Shown: one piece after another, positions 1-10,945 of the stretch
Layout: the number at the start of each line of letters is the position of its first letter
Numbering within the stretch: position 1 is the first letter of the stretch
Source: Ascaphus truei
Lineage: Eukaryota; Chordata; Amphibia; Anura; Ascaphidae
Length of the DNA stretch: 64,000 bases
NCBI GenBank assembly: GCA_036426205.1
Contig: CM071569.1
Span: forward strand, 284,436,908 to 284,500,907
Direction of reading: 5' to 3'
Notes under the pieces: generated by a model
Told to the model about the DNA's origin: nothing
What the model saw: only the letters and a program-made list of their open reading frames with translations
The model's database searches: none
Program-made: the position numbers and the translations under genes

Positions 1-2
1 AC

Positions 3-660
3 ATGGAAGCCGCCGGGATTGTCACAGAATCCCGAAGTCCCTACGCCTCTCCTATAGTGGTGGTGAGAAAGAAAAATGGAACCGTGAGACTATGTGTAGA
101 TTATCGGACGCTGAACAATCGGACGGTACCGGATCAGTATAACCTCCCTCGCATAGAAGAGATCCTCGATACCTTACACGGGAGCCAGTGGTTCAACGTA
201 CTGGATCTACGGTCTGGGTACTATCAAGTCCCTATGAGCCCAGAGGATCAAGAAAAGACAGCCTTCGTCTGCCCCTTGGGGTTTTATCAGTTCACCCGCA
301 TGCCCCAAGGTATATGCGGGGCACTAGCCACCTTCCAGCGATTAATGGAGAAGACGTTGGGTGACCTCAACCCCCGAGAATGCCTGGTGTACCTAGATGA
401 CATCAGTCTTCGGGAAAACCCTGGAAGAACACGAGGCTCGTGTCTTAAAAGTACTGGATAGATTGTCCCAAGAAGGCCTCAAACTCTCTCTGGACAAATG
501 TCGGTTCTGCCGGACCTCAGTAACATACGTAGGGCACATAGTGTCCGGCGCCGGAATCGCCACTGATCCCGCCAAAATAGAAGCTGTCGTTAACTGGCCT
601 CGCCCAGAGAATGTGGGGGAGCTGCGCTCGTTCCAGGGATTTTGCGGCTACTATCGATGA
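3..660 (+). pseudogene. Ty3/gypsy reverse transcriptase domain, frameshifted
   Basis: The frame starting at 3 reads as the fingers and palm of a gypsy reverse transcriptase: a VVRKKNGTVRLCVDYRTLN-type segment, a VLDLRSGYYQV-type segment and the catalytic YLDD at 390-401. Just after YLDD the reading continues in another frame (from 397), which carries the conserved thumb and connection part (LDKCRFC, VGHIVS, FQGFCGYYR). That frame meets a TGA at 658-660 where a CGA arginine codon would be expected, a typical methyl-CpG decay product. The domain begins at the window edge, so its N-terminus is missing. Domain identity is secure; the copy is inactive. Confidence 0.9.
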
Positions 661-663
661 TTT

Positions 664-1431
664 GTGGAAGGGTATTCACGTAGGGCCAAAGCCCTCAACA
701 GCCTGCTCCGCATATACCTGTCTGAAACGGGCCAGAAGACCCACTCTGCCAAACAGCCCTTCGGGGATAAATGGACCCCCGAGTGCGACCAAGCCTTCCA
801 TGACTTGAAGCAGAGCCTGACGGCTGCTCCGGTCTTGGCCTACGCCAATCCCGACAAACCCTACATCCTGCACGTGGACGCCAGCCTGAGCGGCCTAGGA
901 GCCGTGTTGCATCAACAATATCCTGAGGGGTTACGACCCGTAGCATATATCAGCTGAAGTCTCACGGTCAGTGAACAGAACTATCTGTACGGGGTGTCAT
1001 TCGAAGTTCGCACCGACAATAATCCTCTCACCTACATCATGACCTCCGCCAAACTTGATGCGGCCGGACATCGCTGGTTGGCCGCGCTCTTCAATTACAA
1101 CTTCACCTTGAAATACAAACCTGGGCCTTTGAACATTGGAGCTGACGCCCTGTCGAGGCGACCGGGGTTGATCCCTACCACCGACGAAGATCAGTGGGAA
1201 GAGATTCCTGGACCCGGGATAAGAGCACTCTGTGGCACGGCAGCCATCATAGATGAGCAAGTAGCCTTTTTGGAATTGCGGGTGGCGGACTCCCTAGGGT
1301 GCGCCTCTACCGCTATACCTGAAGCCTATCGTGACCCGAGTGGGATGCATGTTACCTCCCGATCAAATCATTGCCTGGGAGGATATGGTACGTTACCAAG
1401 AACAAGATCCGGTCGCAGGGACTATCCGTGA
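664..1431 (+). pseudogene. Ty3/gypsy RNase H domain, internally deleted
   Basis: This continues the frame of the thumb region after the TGA at 658-660. It carries the first RNase H aspartate in HVDAS, then a second in-frame TGA at 955-957, again where CGA would fit. The stretch that should carry the catalytic glutamate is missing: SEQNY is followed at once by YGVSFEVRTDNNPLTY, so some 30 residues appear deleted near 985-995. TDNNPLTY and GADALSRRPG supply the later aspartates. Loss of the glutamate segment means a dead nuclease. After about 1330 the frame shifts again into the integrase region. Confidence 0.85.
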
Positions 1432-2640
1432 TGCCATTCGACAAAATCGGCAGGGCCTGCTTCGCCAGACTCCGGGGGATGTCGGAGGTATACTGATGCG
1501 GGGGGCGGACAAATTTGAACTCCAAGATCGGCTGTTATACCGAGTGGTGAAGTATCATGACCATCCGGATCGCCGACAACTAGTGTTACCAAAACGACTC
1601 CAATACTTAGTGTTGAAGGCTCTCCATGATGAACACGGACATCTAGGGGTAGACAAGACTTTTGGACTAGTGAGAGATAGATTTATTTGGCCAAAAATGA
1701 GAGAATCCGTGGAGCATCACTGTCGTAGGTGTGCGGTGTATCCAACGCAAGACTCTACCAACTAGAGCTGCCCCCATGAGCCATCTAAAAAGTACGGGAC
1801 GTATGGATTTAGTCTGCATGGACTTATTGTGCATCGAACCCGACACCCATGGTATAGGGAACGTGCTGGTCATCACTGATCATTTCACCCGCTACGCCCA
1901 GGCCTTTCCAACCAAAGATCAAAAAGCCCTTACGGTGGCTAAGGTGCTTTGGGAGAAATATTTAATGCATTATGGGCTTCCTCAACGTCTGCACTCCGAC
2001 CAGGGACGGGACTTTGAAAGTAAGCTAATAAAAGAATTGCTGAAGCTCCTGCACATTAAAAAGTCCCGTACTACCCCTTACCACCCAGAAGGGGACGCTT
2101 TGCCGAACGTTTCAATCGCACTCTGCTGGACATGCTGGGCACACTAACGGGTGTAGAGAAGACTAAGTGGAGTCGCCATGTGGAAACTCTAGTCCATGCT
2201 TATAATTGCACCCGACACGAATCTACCGGGTTCTCATCCTACTTTCTTATGTTCGGCCGTGAAGCTCGTCTGCCAGTGGATATCCAGTTGAGAGTCTCCA
2301 CCGATGGGGTGCACAATACCACCCATTTTCGCTACGTACAAAGATTGCAAGAGAATTTGCAGAAGGCCTATGGGCAAGCCGAGAGATCCACCGAAAAACT
2401 GAATGCCGGGAACAAAAGGCGCTATGATCACAAAGTGAAAAATAGAGACATTAAACCTGGTGATGCCGTACTGCTCCGCAACATGGGAGTACCGGGAAAA
2501 CATAAGTTGGCTGACCGTTGGCGGGAAGGGGTGTACGAAGTAGTTTCTCAAATGCCTGGCCTTCCAGTCTACCGTATCAAAGACTCGGAGGGTCGGGTAA
2601 AGACGTGGCATCACAATCATCTGCTCCCTATTCCCCAAAT
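1331..2640 (+). pseudogene. Ty3/gypsy integrase, frameshifted
   Basis: An HHCC-type zinc-binding region is read at about 1620-1735 (HDEHGHLGVDKT, then a CxxC-like pair). The catalytic core follows in a different frame from 1731, with the first aspartate in VCMDLL, the second in LHSDQGRDF, and the segment before the glutamate (TPYHPEGDA). A single-base shift near 2095-2110 moves the ERFN-type glutamate motif into a third frame, which then runs on without a stop to 3100. The C-terminal RWREGVYEVV to HHNHLLPI stretch is the GPY/F module that follows gypsy integrase cores. The enzyme would insert element cDNA into the genome; this copy is broken. Confidence 0.87.
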
Positions 2641-3100
2641 AGGAGACTTGGAGTGGCCTATATCTCCCCTGAGTGGGGAACTGTCATCAGGACAGGAAAG
2701 TCGGGAAGATCCAAAGGAAGGAACCTCTCAAAGGGGCCTTCCGGCTGTGGGGGCATCTCCCGGAGGAGCTATGGGCAAAGAGCCCCTTGGCCCAACGACA
2801 GAGACACTGACTCCAGTGAGTCCGCCACTAGATCCCCAGAGCCTGTGCTTTGTGCCACAAAGAGACTTTATAGATATGCCCAGCCCCTCAAGGGTCGAGT
2901 TGGCAATACCCGCTGAGAATTGCTACTCTCCCAAAGAGGTAGCAGAAGAGCCAATTCGCAGAAGCCAAAGAGCTGGCCAACCTCCCACGAGGTTGGCTTA
3001 TGATCAGTTCGGGGCACCCCATTATGAGGCTCAGCAGTGGGCTCGCAGCCGGGTCCAATCCGTGATTATCATGTTCAGTGAAATGTACAAGTTGATATAG
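2641..3100 (+). pseudogene. C-terminal tail of the gypsy polyprotein
   Basis: Continuous with the integrase frame and ending at a stop at 3098-3100. It is proline- and serine-rich without a recognised domain, ending in an RRSQRAGQPPTRLAYDQFG-type stretch that many vertebrate gypsy polyproteins carry after the GPY/F module. No catalytic role is evident. Confidence 0.6.
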
Positions 3101-3187
3101 AGACCAATGTATTAGTATTTTTCATTATATAACTGGTTGTGCTGTTATCATTGTCCAAGCGGGGCGTTGGAATCCACAGGGGGAGGA

Positions 3188-3790
3188 TGTAGCCGTGACC
3201 CCTGATTCACCCCATTGAGCGGGAGGTTGCGCTTGCAAGAGTAGTTGCAAAAGCCCGCGAAGGAGGAGAGTGCATTTGGCGGGAGGGAGCAGTCCCTTGA
3301 CCCAGCAGCCCTGCGGGGAGGGTCAGGTGAGAGAGTCGAGCCAATGAGCTGAGGAGGTGCCGGAGATATAGGCAGTGGTTGTGCGCACGTGGAGCTAGAG
3401 CTGATTGGAGAGGAGAGGAGACGGAGAGTCTGTGAGGGGAGGTTGAACCGCCCCGGCGCAGGCCAGGTGTCCCAGGCCCAGTTAGCCCTGAGTCACCGTA
3501 GAGACAAGCTGAGCTAGGGATCGCCTTAGCGAGGTTCCTGTTCCCCTAGTATCGTTAAGCCTTGACCGGGACTATACTGTCGAGAGGGAGGTCTGGGCTC
3601 AGACCCCCACTGGTGTTGCCGGAGTCTGGGTGTGAGCGCCCCGGACCATAGAGAGAGATAGAGACAGATCGGTGTCGACGTACCGAGACCCTTTGTGAAG
3701 ATCGTGGCAGTCCCGAGCACCGGAGTGCTCGGCAGGTATTTCACCAAGTGCACCAACTGTACCATTCATTCACCCGAGACACAGTGGCTG
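3188..3790 (+). repeat. Probable start of the 3' LTR of the gypsy element
   Basis: A purine run (CAGGGGGAGGA) ends at 3187 and is followed at once by TGTAGCCGTGACCCC, which fits a polypurine tract plus the TG start of an LTR. The right end is not visible because the second LTR is outside the window; 3790 is only an arbitrary minimum, and the LTR may extend to about 4240. A TATAAATA at about 4160 could belong to it. Confidence 0.5.
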
Positions 3791-4264
3791 CGCAGTCACC
3801 CATACACACACATAGGGCCTGCTGTGAGCGGGAGGACTAATCCGTAAGGATCGGACACGGGGTGGGATCACCCGGTGGCGGGTGTGGGAAGTATTGTTGG
3901 CGTCCGCCGTGGTGCATGTTGTGGGGCGTCCGCAGTGGCGCGAGGTAGTATTGGTGTCCACCGTGGCGCGAGATATATATATCGTATACATATATACATA
4001 GGAATGTTATGGCATGTAATGTACTGTGAGTTTGGTTTGCAAGTAAAAGAGATTGGTTTTAGAACTTGGCTGTGTAAGTGTAATTCTTGCATATATTTCC
4101 TGCGAAGACCCACTCCCCCTTTGGTGGGAGCTGTCGCAGGTGGAGGCGCTGCACTCGTTATAAATATTGCGCGCACCCCAGGCTCTCCGTGGCAGAGACT
4201 TAGGCCCTGTGAGCCGGCAGGTAATACAGCACATAGTAGCGGCTTGCTAGTGATAGGAAGCAGG
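3791..4264. other. Unassigned, possibly rest of LTR
   Basis: No gene is seen. A small imperfect repeat of GTGGCG plus GTCCGC/GTCCACCGTGG occurs at 3872-3970, then an AT-rich stretch (TATATATATCG). Confidence 0.4.
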
Positions 4265-4415
4265 GCTACACCGGTATTACCTCTGTGGGTGTGTATGTGT
4301 ATACCGGTATTACCTCTCTGGGCGTGCATGTGTATACCGATATTACCTCTCTGGGGGCGTGTATGTGTATACCGGTATTACCTCTCTGGAAATGTATGTG
4401 TATACCGGTATTAAC
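4265..4415. repeat. Minisatellite, ~33-bp unit, type ATACCGGTATTACCTC
   Basis: About 4.5 copies of a 33-35 bp unit containing ATACCGGTATTACCTCTCTG followed by GGCGTGTATGTGT. The same unit recurs at 48400-48588, 52897-53430 and, inverted, at 53615-53712, so this is a dispersed family. Confidence 0.9.
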
Positions 4416-4552
4416 GGGTTGAGAGGGAGGGGGGAGGTGGGTTGAGAGGGAGGGGGGAGGTGGGTTGAGAGAGAGGGAGGGTGGGGTAGAGAGGGGGGAG
4501 AGGGAGGAGGGAGAGATAGGTAGATAGATATAGAGAGATAGAAACACATTTA
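4416..4552. repeat. Purine-rich GAGAGGGAGGGGGGAGGTGGGTT repeats
   Basis: Two to three copies of a roughly 26-bp purine unit (GAGAGGGAGGGGGGAGG followed by TGGGTT), then simpler GA runs and a GATAGATA tract. Strand asymmetry is nearly complete. Confidence 0.8.
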
Positions 4553-5587
4553 GGAGAGGGCCAATTGACTTATATTTATCCAAATAAATTAACAAGGTGA
4601 GATACCTGGGAAATATGTAAAATATATTTAAATTGGTTAAATTAGCATATTTACCCGGGTATCTCAGTATTCACAGTATCTCGCATTATCTCATAATAAC
4701 ATGACGTTAACCCTATGGTAATGACCTCAATTACACAATCAGCTAATCAACCCCACCTTGCCTGACCCATAGCTGTGAAGAGGATGCTCCTAGGTGCGGT
4801 GAGTAATGCATATGTGGGCTGCCAAAGTGACACCCTATTAGTAACCAAGTACACACAATCAGGAATGATCACCTGGCTTCTTTACTGTTCATAGTGTGAC
4901 ATTGTTAGAACAATTGAAACGTCAATAGAAGGGTAAGAAAAAAAAAACTTTGATAAGGATTCAAGAAGGGCATTTGTATCTCCATATAATGCAAACATTG
5001 TAACCTATACAACCGAATACAGTCTTAAATTAGTTATCAGTAGTGGTTGTGGGGGAATGAACCCCGTATTGTCTGGTGCTTCAAAAAATCCACAGGTAAA
5101 TCTGGGTGTGTGAAAGCAGTCTCTGACACATATGAGAACAAGAATAGCCACTACACAGGCATGAAGATCCTGTATGAGGGGACCGGCAACAAAAGCATAC
5201 GGCAAGATAAGAGATAAGACCTGGGTGGGGGGCTGTTGCACAGGGAATGGTAAGAGACAGGGAGAGAGGCAACCATAAGCTACCCCTCCCGTGTACTCAC
5301 GATACTGTCACCTGCTGCCCTGACCCAACCCGGTGTGTTCACTGCCCGTGCCTGGCCGGTCCCGTCTCCTCGGGTGTCGCGCTGGTATGTGACGTCATCT
5401 CTGAGGGCCGACAGCTATGCTGTGGATGAATGTGACATGCGCTGCCAAATCAGCGATCCTGGGTAACCCTGGAACGAATGCAAGGGGCGGATCCAAATGC
5501 AGTCGTCAGGAAAGGGAAGTAAAGACCAGCTCCCAGCTCCGTGTAGTGGCCTGCGTGCTCCACCAAGAAATAAAGTGAAAAATGTTC
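4553..5587. other. No feature recognised
   Basis: AT-rich to about 5030, then ordinary sequence. Open frames here are short and match nothing I recognise. Confidence 0.4.
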
Positions 5588-5664
5588 GTGGTGTATAGGT
5601 GGTCACTGCAACAGGTAACTCACCTGCGGCTGAGTTCCTGTTGCAGTGACCACCTATACACCAC
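5588..5664. repeat. Perfect 28-bp inverted repeat (hairpin)
   Basis: Left arm 5588-5615 begins GTGGTGTATAGGTGGTCACT and right arm 5637-5664 is its exact reverse complement. The pairing extends inward by about six more bases (AACTCA/TGAGTT), leaving a loop of about 9 nt. Perfect arms suggest a recent foldback or MITE end. Confidence 0.9.
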
Positions 5665-6602
5665 AACATATTAGAGCTTAGAGACATATTGTCAGAATGT
5701 TGCTTTTTCTTGTCTTAGAAATAAGGGTTGTTTTGCTAAGAAGTGGACAGGATATTGGTACACAGTTACATACGCATAAAAGCATAAATAGATCACGTAA
5801 ACACGCTGTGGTCACGCTGTGGTCAAACTGTAAATGCTGGTAAACACACGTCAGTAACCACAGAGTATGGTCACATATCACACGTCAGGCACGTACACAG
5901 TAAACAATAAGACACCATATAAGTCAGCGTGCCAGGATATTAAATCAGAACCGAAGTGGGAAACCACACTGAGACGAGACCTAGATGAGACTGGCGTGAC
6001 CTATCATAATATCTTTGGGTTCGTGAGTATGACAGGCATACTAACTAAATAATCTCTGCATAGTGTGGATTGTTAGCTCACTGTTAGCTATTAGCTTACA
6101 AAGTTAGCTTGTTATCTTTGCAATTTTTGCTTGTGATATTTCTGGTTATTTTTGTTGTAATACAATAAACAACAAACCTTATCTTATACAAACTCTGAGT
6201 GACCTTTCTTTATAATAATCTCACAATACCCCTCTTAGGGCGTGAATCCGAGAGTCTACAAGTGAAACATCGTGATTTGTGTTTCTGCTTAGTGCAGAAT
6301 ATAACTTATTACGAGGCATTACTTGGGAGAAGAAAGTTTGGCATCGAGCCCAGATTACTGCAGCAATCAGGAAGAGGTGTCAGGAGCCTAGGGGTGGGGC
6401 CAAGGAGAGGAGGAAACAGCATGGAGCAGAGTGTGAGTGTGTTGTTGGAGTGTCCACGGACAGAGCTAGGTTTGTCAGGTGTCCGGTTTTGAACAAGACA
6501 GGCAAGTAATTGTGCAGTGTGTCCGGTATTACCACTGTGTAGACCGCACCGCGAGGGTGGTGGTGGGAAGCATGGCGGAGGTGGGAAGTGCGAGTGTGGC
6601 GC
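5665..6602. other. Unassigned, possible degenerate retroelement sequence
   Basis: No gene is seen. An AATAAA is present near 6163, in a stretch that could be an LTR end but has no visible partner. GTGTCCGGTTTTGAAC and GTCCGGTATTACC motifs at 6479-6530 resemble the transposon-borne repeat at 48340-48420. Confidence 0.35.
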
Positions 6603-6690
6603 GTATTGTTGGAGTGTCCACAGACAGAGCTGTCAATAAAGCTGTGCTTGTTGTTGCCGTGTCCGCGGACAGAGTTGTGAATAAGGGGGC
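6603..6690. repeat. Minisatellite, two units, type GTGTCCGCGGACAGAGCTG
   Basis: Two degenerate copies of the 40-46 bp unit described at 7017-7615, followed by GC-rich unique sequence to about 7015 with high CpG content. Confidence 0.85.
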
Positions 6691-7016
6691 GGCCCCAGTC
6701 ACTTCTACAGCGCACGGCTCGGCGTGCGCTGTGCTATCAAGCCCCGCCCCCCCAGTCCGGCCGGTCCCAGTCCTTACCTTGTCGCGCACCTTTCCCCAGC
6801 GGTGCGCGACAGGTTTTCATGGAGGCAGGGGAATTTGAAATTAGAATCCATGATGGAGGCGTGGCCACGCCCCCGCAAACCCACAGCCACGCCCCCTCCT
6901 GTCGTAAACCTTCCCTCTCCCCTCAGACCGCCTATCGCGGTGCAGCGCTGTGCACACGCCGCCCCCCCGCCGGGCGCGCGTGTCACAGTGAAGACTGGGG
7001 ACTCAGCCTAAAGCTG

Positions 7017-7615
7017 CGCGTATTGTTGGAGTGTCCGCGGACAGAGCTGCGAATAAAGCTGCGCTTGTTGTTGTGTCTGCGGACAGAGCTGTGAATAAAG
7101 CTGCGTGTGTTGTTGGAGTGTCCGCGGACAGAGCTGCAAATAAAGCTGCGTGTGTTGAAGTGTCCGCAGACAAAGCTGTGAATAAAGCTGCGCTTGTTGT
7201 TGCCGTGTCCGCGGGCAGAGCTGTGAATAAAGCTGTGCTTGTTGTTAGTGTCCACGGACAGAGCTGTGAATAAAGCTGTGCTTGTTGTTGGAGTGTCCGC
7301 AGACAGAGCTGCGAATAAAGCTGCGCGTGTTGTTAGTGTCTGCAGACAGAGCTGTGAATAAAGCTGCGCTTGTTGTTAGTGTCTGCGGACAGAGCTGTGA
7401 ATAAAGCTGTGCTTGTTAGTGTCTGCGGACAGAGCTGTGAATAAAGCTGCGTTGTTGTTAGTGTCTGCGGACAGAGCTGTGAATAAAGCTGTGCTTGTTG
7501 TTAGTGTCCGTGGACAGAGCTGCGAATAAAGCTGCGTGTGTTGAAGTGTCCGCAGACAGAGCTGTGAATAAAGCTGCTCGTATAGTTGGAGTGTCCGTGG
7601 ACAGAGCTGCGAATA
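7017..7615. repeat. Minisatellite array, 40-46 bp unit with internal AATAAA
   Basis: About 14 tandem units. Each contains GTGTCCGCGGACAGAGCTG, then TGAATAAAGCTGCGCTTGTT, then a variable GTTGG/GTTGCC/GTTA joint. Every unit carries an AATAAA hexamer on the + strand. Related blocks lie at 6603-6690, 7663-7812, 10388-10735 and 10828-10945. Confidence 0.95.
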
Positions 7616-7662
7616 GTTAACCCACAGTGGTCAATTAACCATCCACTCCCTCACCTTTCTGT
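7616..7662. repeat. Copy of the terminus of the 9122-10392 element
   Basis: TTAACCCACAGTGGTCAATT followed by CCATCCACTCCCTCACCTTT and CTGTTCGTG matches the right terminus of the inverted-repeat element at 10340-10392, and like it runs directly into minisatellite units. Confidence 0.8.
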
Positions 7663-7812
7663 TCGTGTTGTTAGTGTCCGCGGACAGAGCTGCGAATAAA
7701 GCTGCGCTTGTTGTTGTTAGTGTCCGCGGACAGAGCTGTGAATAAAGCTGCGCTTGTTGTTGTTAGTGTCCGCAGACAGCTGTGAATAAAGCTGCCCTTG
7801 TTGTTGGAGTAG
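7663..7812. repeat. Minisatellite block, same 40-46 bp family
   Basis: Three to four units (GTGTCCGCGGACAGAGCTG... TGAATAAAGCTGCGCTTGTT) following the transposon-terminus copy at 7616-7662. Confidence 0.9.
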
Positions 7813-8241
7813 AGGGTGAAAGATATGACTATTTGGCGCTCCCCAGTCACAAAACACAATAATAATATTACACCACTAATTGGTGTTAAAGATAGTAGTG
7901 AAAAATGGTATATAGACATACCCCGCTTTAAGGACACTCACTTTAAGTACACTCGTGAGTAAGGACATATCGCCCAATAGGCAAACAGCAGCTCGCGCAT
8001 GCGCCTGTCAGCACGTCCTGAACAGCAATACCGGCTCCCTACCTGTACCGAAGCAGTGCGCAAGCGGGGAGACTATAGAGCCTGTTACACATGCGTTATT
8101 TACATCAGTTATGCACATATATGATGATTGCAGTACAGTACATGCATCGATACATGGAAAAAAGGTAGTGCTTCACTTTAAGTACATTTTCGCTTTACAT
8201 ACATGCTCTGGTCCCATTGCGTACGTTAATGCGAGGTATGC
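7813..8241. other. No feature recognised
   Basis: Unique-looking sequence between a minisatellite block and an L2 fragment; no coding frame I recognise. Confidence 0.4.
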
Positions 8242-9047
8242 AGGTATTGTATTGTATGTATTGTATGTCTTTATTTATATAGCGCCATTAATGTACATAG
8301 CGATTCACAGTAGTAATACATGTGGTAATCAAATAAATAACAGAGCATGGGAATACGTGCTTTAGACATAAAAGTAACATTAAGGAAGAGGAGTCCCTGC
8401 CCCGAGGAGCTTACAGTCTAATTGGTAGGTAGGGAGAACGTACAGAGACAGTAGGAGGGAGTTCTGGTAAGTGCGTCTGCAGGGGGCCAAGCTTTATGTA
8501 TCAGGTGTTCAGAATATCCACAGTGCTATTCATATGCTTCTTTAAGAAAGTGTGTCTAAGGTGGGTCTTAAAGGTGGATAGAGAGGGTGCTAGTCGGGTA
8601 CTGAGGGGAAGGGCATTCCAGAGGTGTGGGGCAGTCAGTGAAAAGGGTTTAAGGCGGGAGAGGGCTTTAGCTACAGAGGGGGTAGAAAGAAGACATCCTT
8701 GAGAAGAACGCAAGAGTCTGGATGGTGCATAACGAGAAATTAGGGCTGAGATGTAAGGAGGGGCAGAAGAGTGTAAAGCTTTAAAAGTGAGGAGAAGAAT
8801 GGAGTGTGAGATGCGGGATTTGATCGGAAGCCAGGAGAGGGATTTCATGAGGGGAGATGCTGAGACAGATCTAGGAAAGAGTAGAGTGATTCTGGCAGCA
8901 GCGTTTAGGATAGATTGTAGGGGAGACAGGTGAGAGGCAGGAAGGCCGGACAGCAGGAGGTTACAGTAATCAAGACGGGAGAGAATGAGGGCCTGAGTCA
9001 GAGTTTTAGCAGTCGAGCAACAGAGGAAAGGGCGTATCTTTGTTATA
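8242..9047 (-). mobile_element. L2-clade LINE, 5'-truncated 3' end
   Basis: Read on the - strand, this is the C-terminal end of a non-LTR retrotransposon ORF2: SRLDYCNLLLSGLP, LQSILNAAARITLLFPRS, SLSWLPIKSRI, FKALHSSAPPYIS and LWNALPLSTR are the ordered motifs of the L2-type region after the reverse transcriptase core. The frame stays open from about 9047 to 8501. The 3' UTR ends in GGCGCTATATAAATAAAGAC and a (TACAA)-type tail at 8242. A second copy is at 46126-47272 on the + strand. The RT core is absent, so the copy is dead on arrival. Confidence 0.9.
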
Positions 9048-9121
9048 CACAGACAAATAAAACAACTGTTGCGATCACTCAACCTCCAACAAGGAACAAC
9101 CAAATTCCTTCAAGGAAACAC

Positions 9122-10392
9122 GAACAGAAAGGTGAGGGAGTGGATGGTTAACAGGTGATCACTGTGGGTTAATAGGCTTAAATGATTTTTAATACAGGAT
9201 GCACACAACAACAATAAAAAATCCCCTTACAGGGCACTTACATTTGTTAGTGCCCTATGGGCATAAAATGGTATCTTTTAGATCAGGGGTGAGCAAACTT
9301 TTGATGCCGAGCCCCCCTTTTCATCCATGAAATTTCTCGGGCCCCCCCTGCCTGATGTAAACGGTATACAATGTAAATACAAATATGTCAAAATACTTAT
9401 TTCAACAGCTCGCGCTTGCAAAATTGGGCTGCGTCCACGCTGCCTCTGAGAGCGGTGACATCACCAACTCTCCAAGCATGAGCACAGGGTGTCCTGCATA
9501 ATTTTTCAAGCACGAGCGGGGGGGCATGGATCGGGGCTATTTTTGTGTGTGTGTGGTGTGTGTGGTGTGTGGCTGTGTGTGTGCATTTACTGCTGCTGAG
9601 CGCGCTTCAAAGTAAATTTTGTGTGTCTCCCCAAGCGCCAAGCTTGGGAGAGCGTACGCCCCCCAGTTTGTGCACCGCATGCATTCAATCACAATATCCA
9701 TACACACACAGCACACACACTCAATCACAAAACACACACACACACAACACACAACACACACACCCTCAATCACAACATCTAAGCATGTTTAAGTATTTTG
9801 TATTATTTCAATATTATCCGTTCGTGTAAGAGCCCTTAATGCTGTGTTTTAGAGCTCGAGTTTGGCGAATCAGCCGTGTATAACTTTAAGCTAAGTTTCA
9901 GTCCGGACCAATAGGAGACGGACTGAGGATATTTTAACAGTAGGTAGAGTAGTGGTTATTACACCCCTGACGAAGCTAGCAGCTGTCTAGCGAAACGCGT
10001 TGAGTGAGGAGGAGGAACACCGACATGACCGGAAAACAAGTGACGTCTGAGTGCAGTGCTGAGCAGAGCGTTACTCCCAGCGGCCGCTATTGGGGGGACG
10101 CAAAGCAGAGCCAAGCAGCCAAGACGCAGACCGGGACCTAAGATCGGAGAGACTATCATCTAAAAGATACCATTTTTTGCCCATAGGACACTAACAAATG
10201 TAAGTGCCCTGTAAGGGGATTTTTTATTGTTGTTGTGTGCATCCTGTATTAAAAATCATTTAGTGCACAACCAATCCCCTGCTTTCTTCTCCTGCTCTAC
10301 TTTACCTACCTACTCATTGAGTATATATAAAAAGCCTATTAACCCACAGTGATCACCTGTTAACCATCCACTCCCTCACCTTTCTGTTTGTG
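9122..10392. mobile_element. Foldback DNA element with ~155-bp terminal inverted repeats
   Basis: The left arm (about 9122-9283) starts CGAACAGAAAGGTGAGGGAG and continues GTGGATGGTTAACAGGTGATC. The right arm (about 10157-10392) is its reverse complement, carrying an extra ~80 bp at 10258-10335 that the left arm lacks. The interior holds GT/CA microsatellites near 9545-9590 and 9705-9770, a stretch beginning CAGGGGTGAGCAAAC at 9285 that looks like a nested hAT-type end, and a GCGAAACGCGTTGAG motif at 9990-10004. No transposase frame is seen, so this is non-autonomous. Minisatellite units resume immediately at 10393. Confidence 0.85.
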
Positions 10393-10735
10393 ATGTTGGA
10401 GTGTCCACGGGCAGAGCTGTGAATAAAGCTGCGCTTGTTGTTGCCGTGTCCGCGGGCAGAGCTGTGAATAAAGCTGCGCTTGTTGTTGCCGTGTCCGCGG
10501 ACAGCGCTGTGAATAAAGCTGTGCTTGTTATTGCCGTGTCCGCGGACAGCGCTGTGAATAAAGCTGCGCTTGCTGTTAGTGTCCGCGGGCAGAGCTGTGA
10601 ATAAAGCTGCGCTTGTTGTTAGTGTCCGCGGGCAGAGCTGTGAATAAAGCTGCGCTTGTTGTTAGTGTCCGCGGGCAGAGCTGTGAATAAAGCTGCGCTT
10701 GTTGTTGTTAGTGTCCGCGGACAGCGCTGTGAATA
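10388..10735. repeat. Minisatellite array, same 40-46 bp family
   Basis: About eight units, often with GTGTCCGCGGGCAGAGCTG and TGAATAAAGCTGCGCTTGTT. The start overlaps the end of the inverted-repeat element by a few bases. Unrelated sequence at 10736-10827 separates it from the final block. Confidence 0.95.
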
Positions 10736-10827
10736 AAATCTCTGTCGCTTTTTGTTTGTCTGCTGTTCCAATAGGGTTGTGTTTATGGTTAGTGTGTCAC
10801 GTGTGGGCCGCGCGGACTCAGACGCTG

Positions 10828-10945
10828 AGGTGAATAAAGCTGCGCTTGTTGTTGCCGTGTCCGCGGACAGCGCTGTGAATAAAGCTGCGCTTGTTGTTGT
10901 TAGTGTCCGCGGACAGCGCTGTGAATAAAGCTGCGCTTGTTGCGG
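10828..10945. repeat. Terminal minisatellite block adjoining NDUFB4
   Basis: Nearly three units, the last ending in TGAATAAAGCTGCGCTTGTT at 10941. Only GCGGACGCGCTGTGTCCTTG-type sequence separates it from the NDUFB4 ATG at 10964. It must therefore lie within the NDUFB4 promoter or 5' UTR. Confidence 0.92.

Larger units (their letters stand above)
1..3187 (+). mobile_element. Ty3/gypsy retrotransposon, 3' part of internal region (decayed)
   Basis: The window opens inside the pol gene of a Ty3/gypsy LTR retrotransposon. Reverse transcriptase, RNase H and integrase follow in the usual gypsy order on the + strand, then a GPY/F-like integrase tail and a polypurine run directly before an LTR-like TGTAGCC start at 3188. 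Gag and protease would lie left of the window. At least four reading-frame changes and two in-frame TGA codons break pol, so this copy cannot make a complete polyprotein. No chromodomain is visible. Confidence 0.9.
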
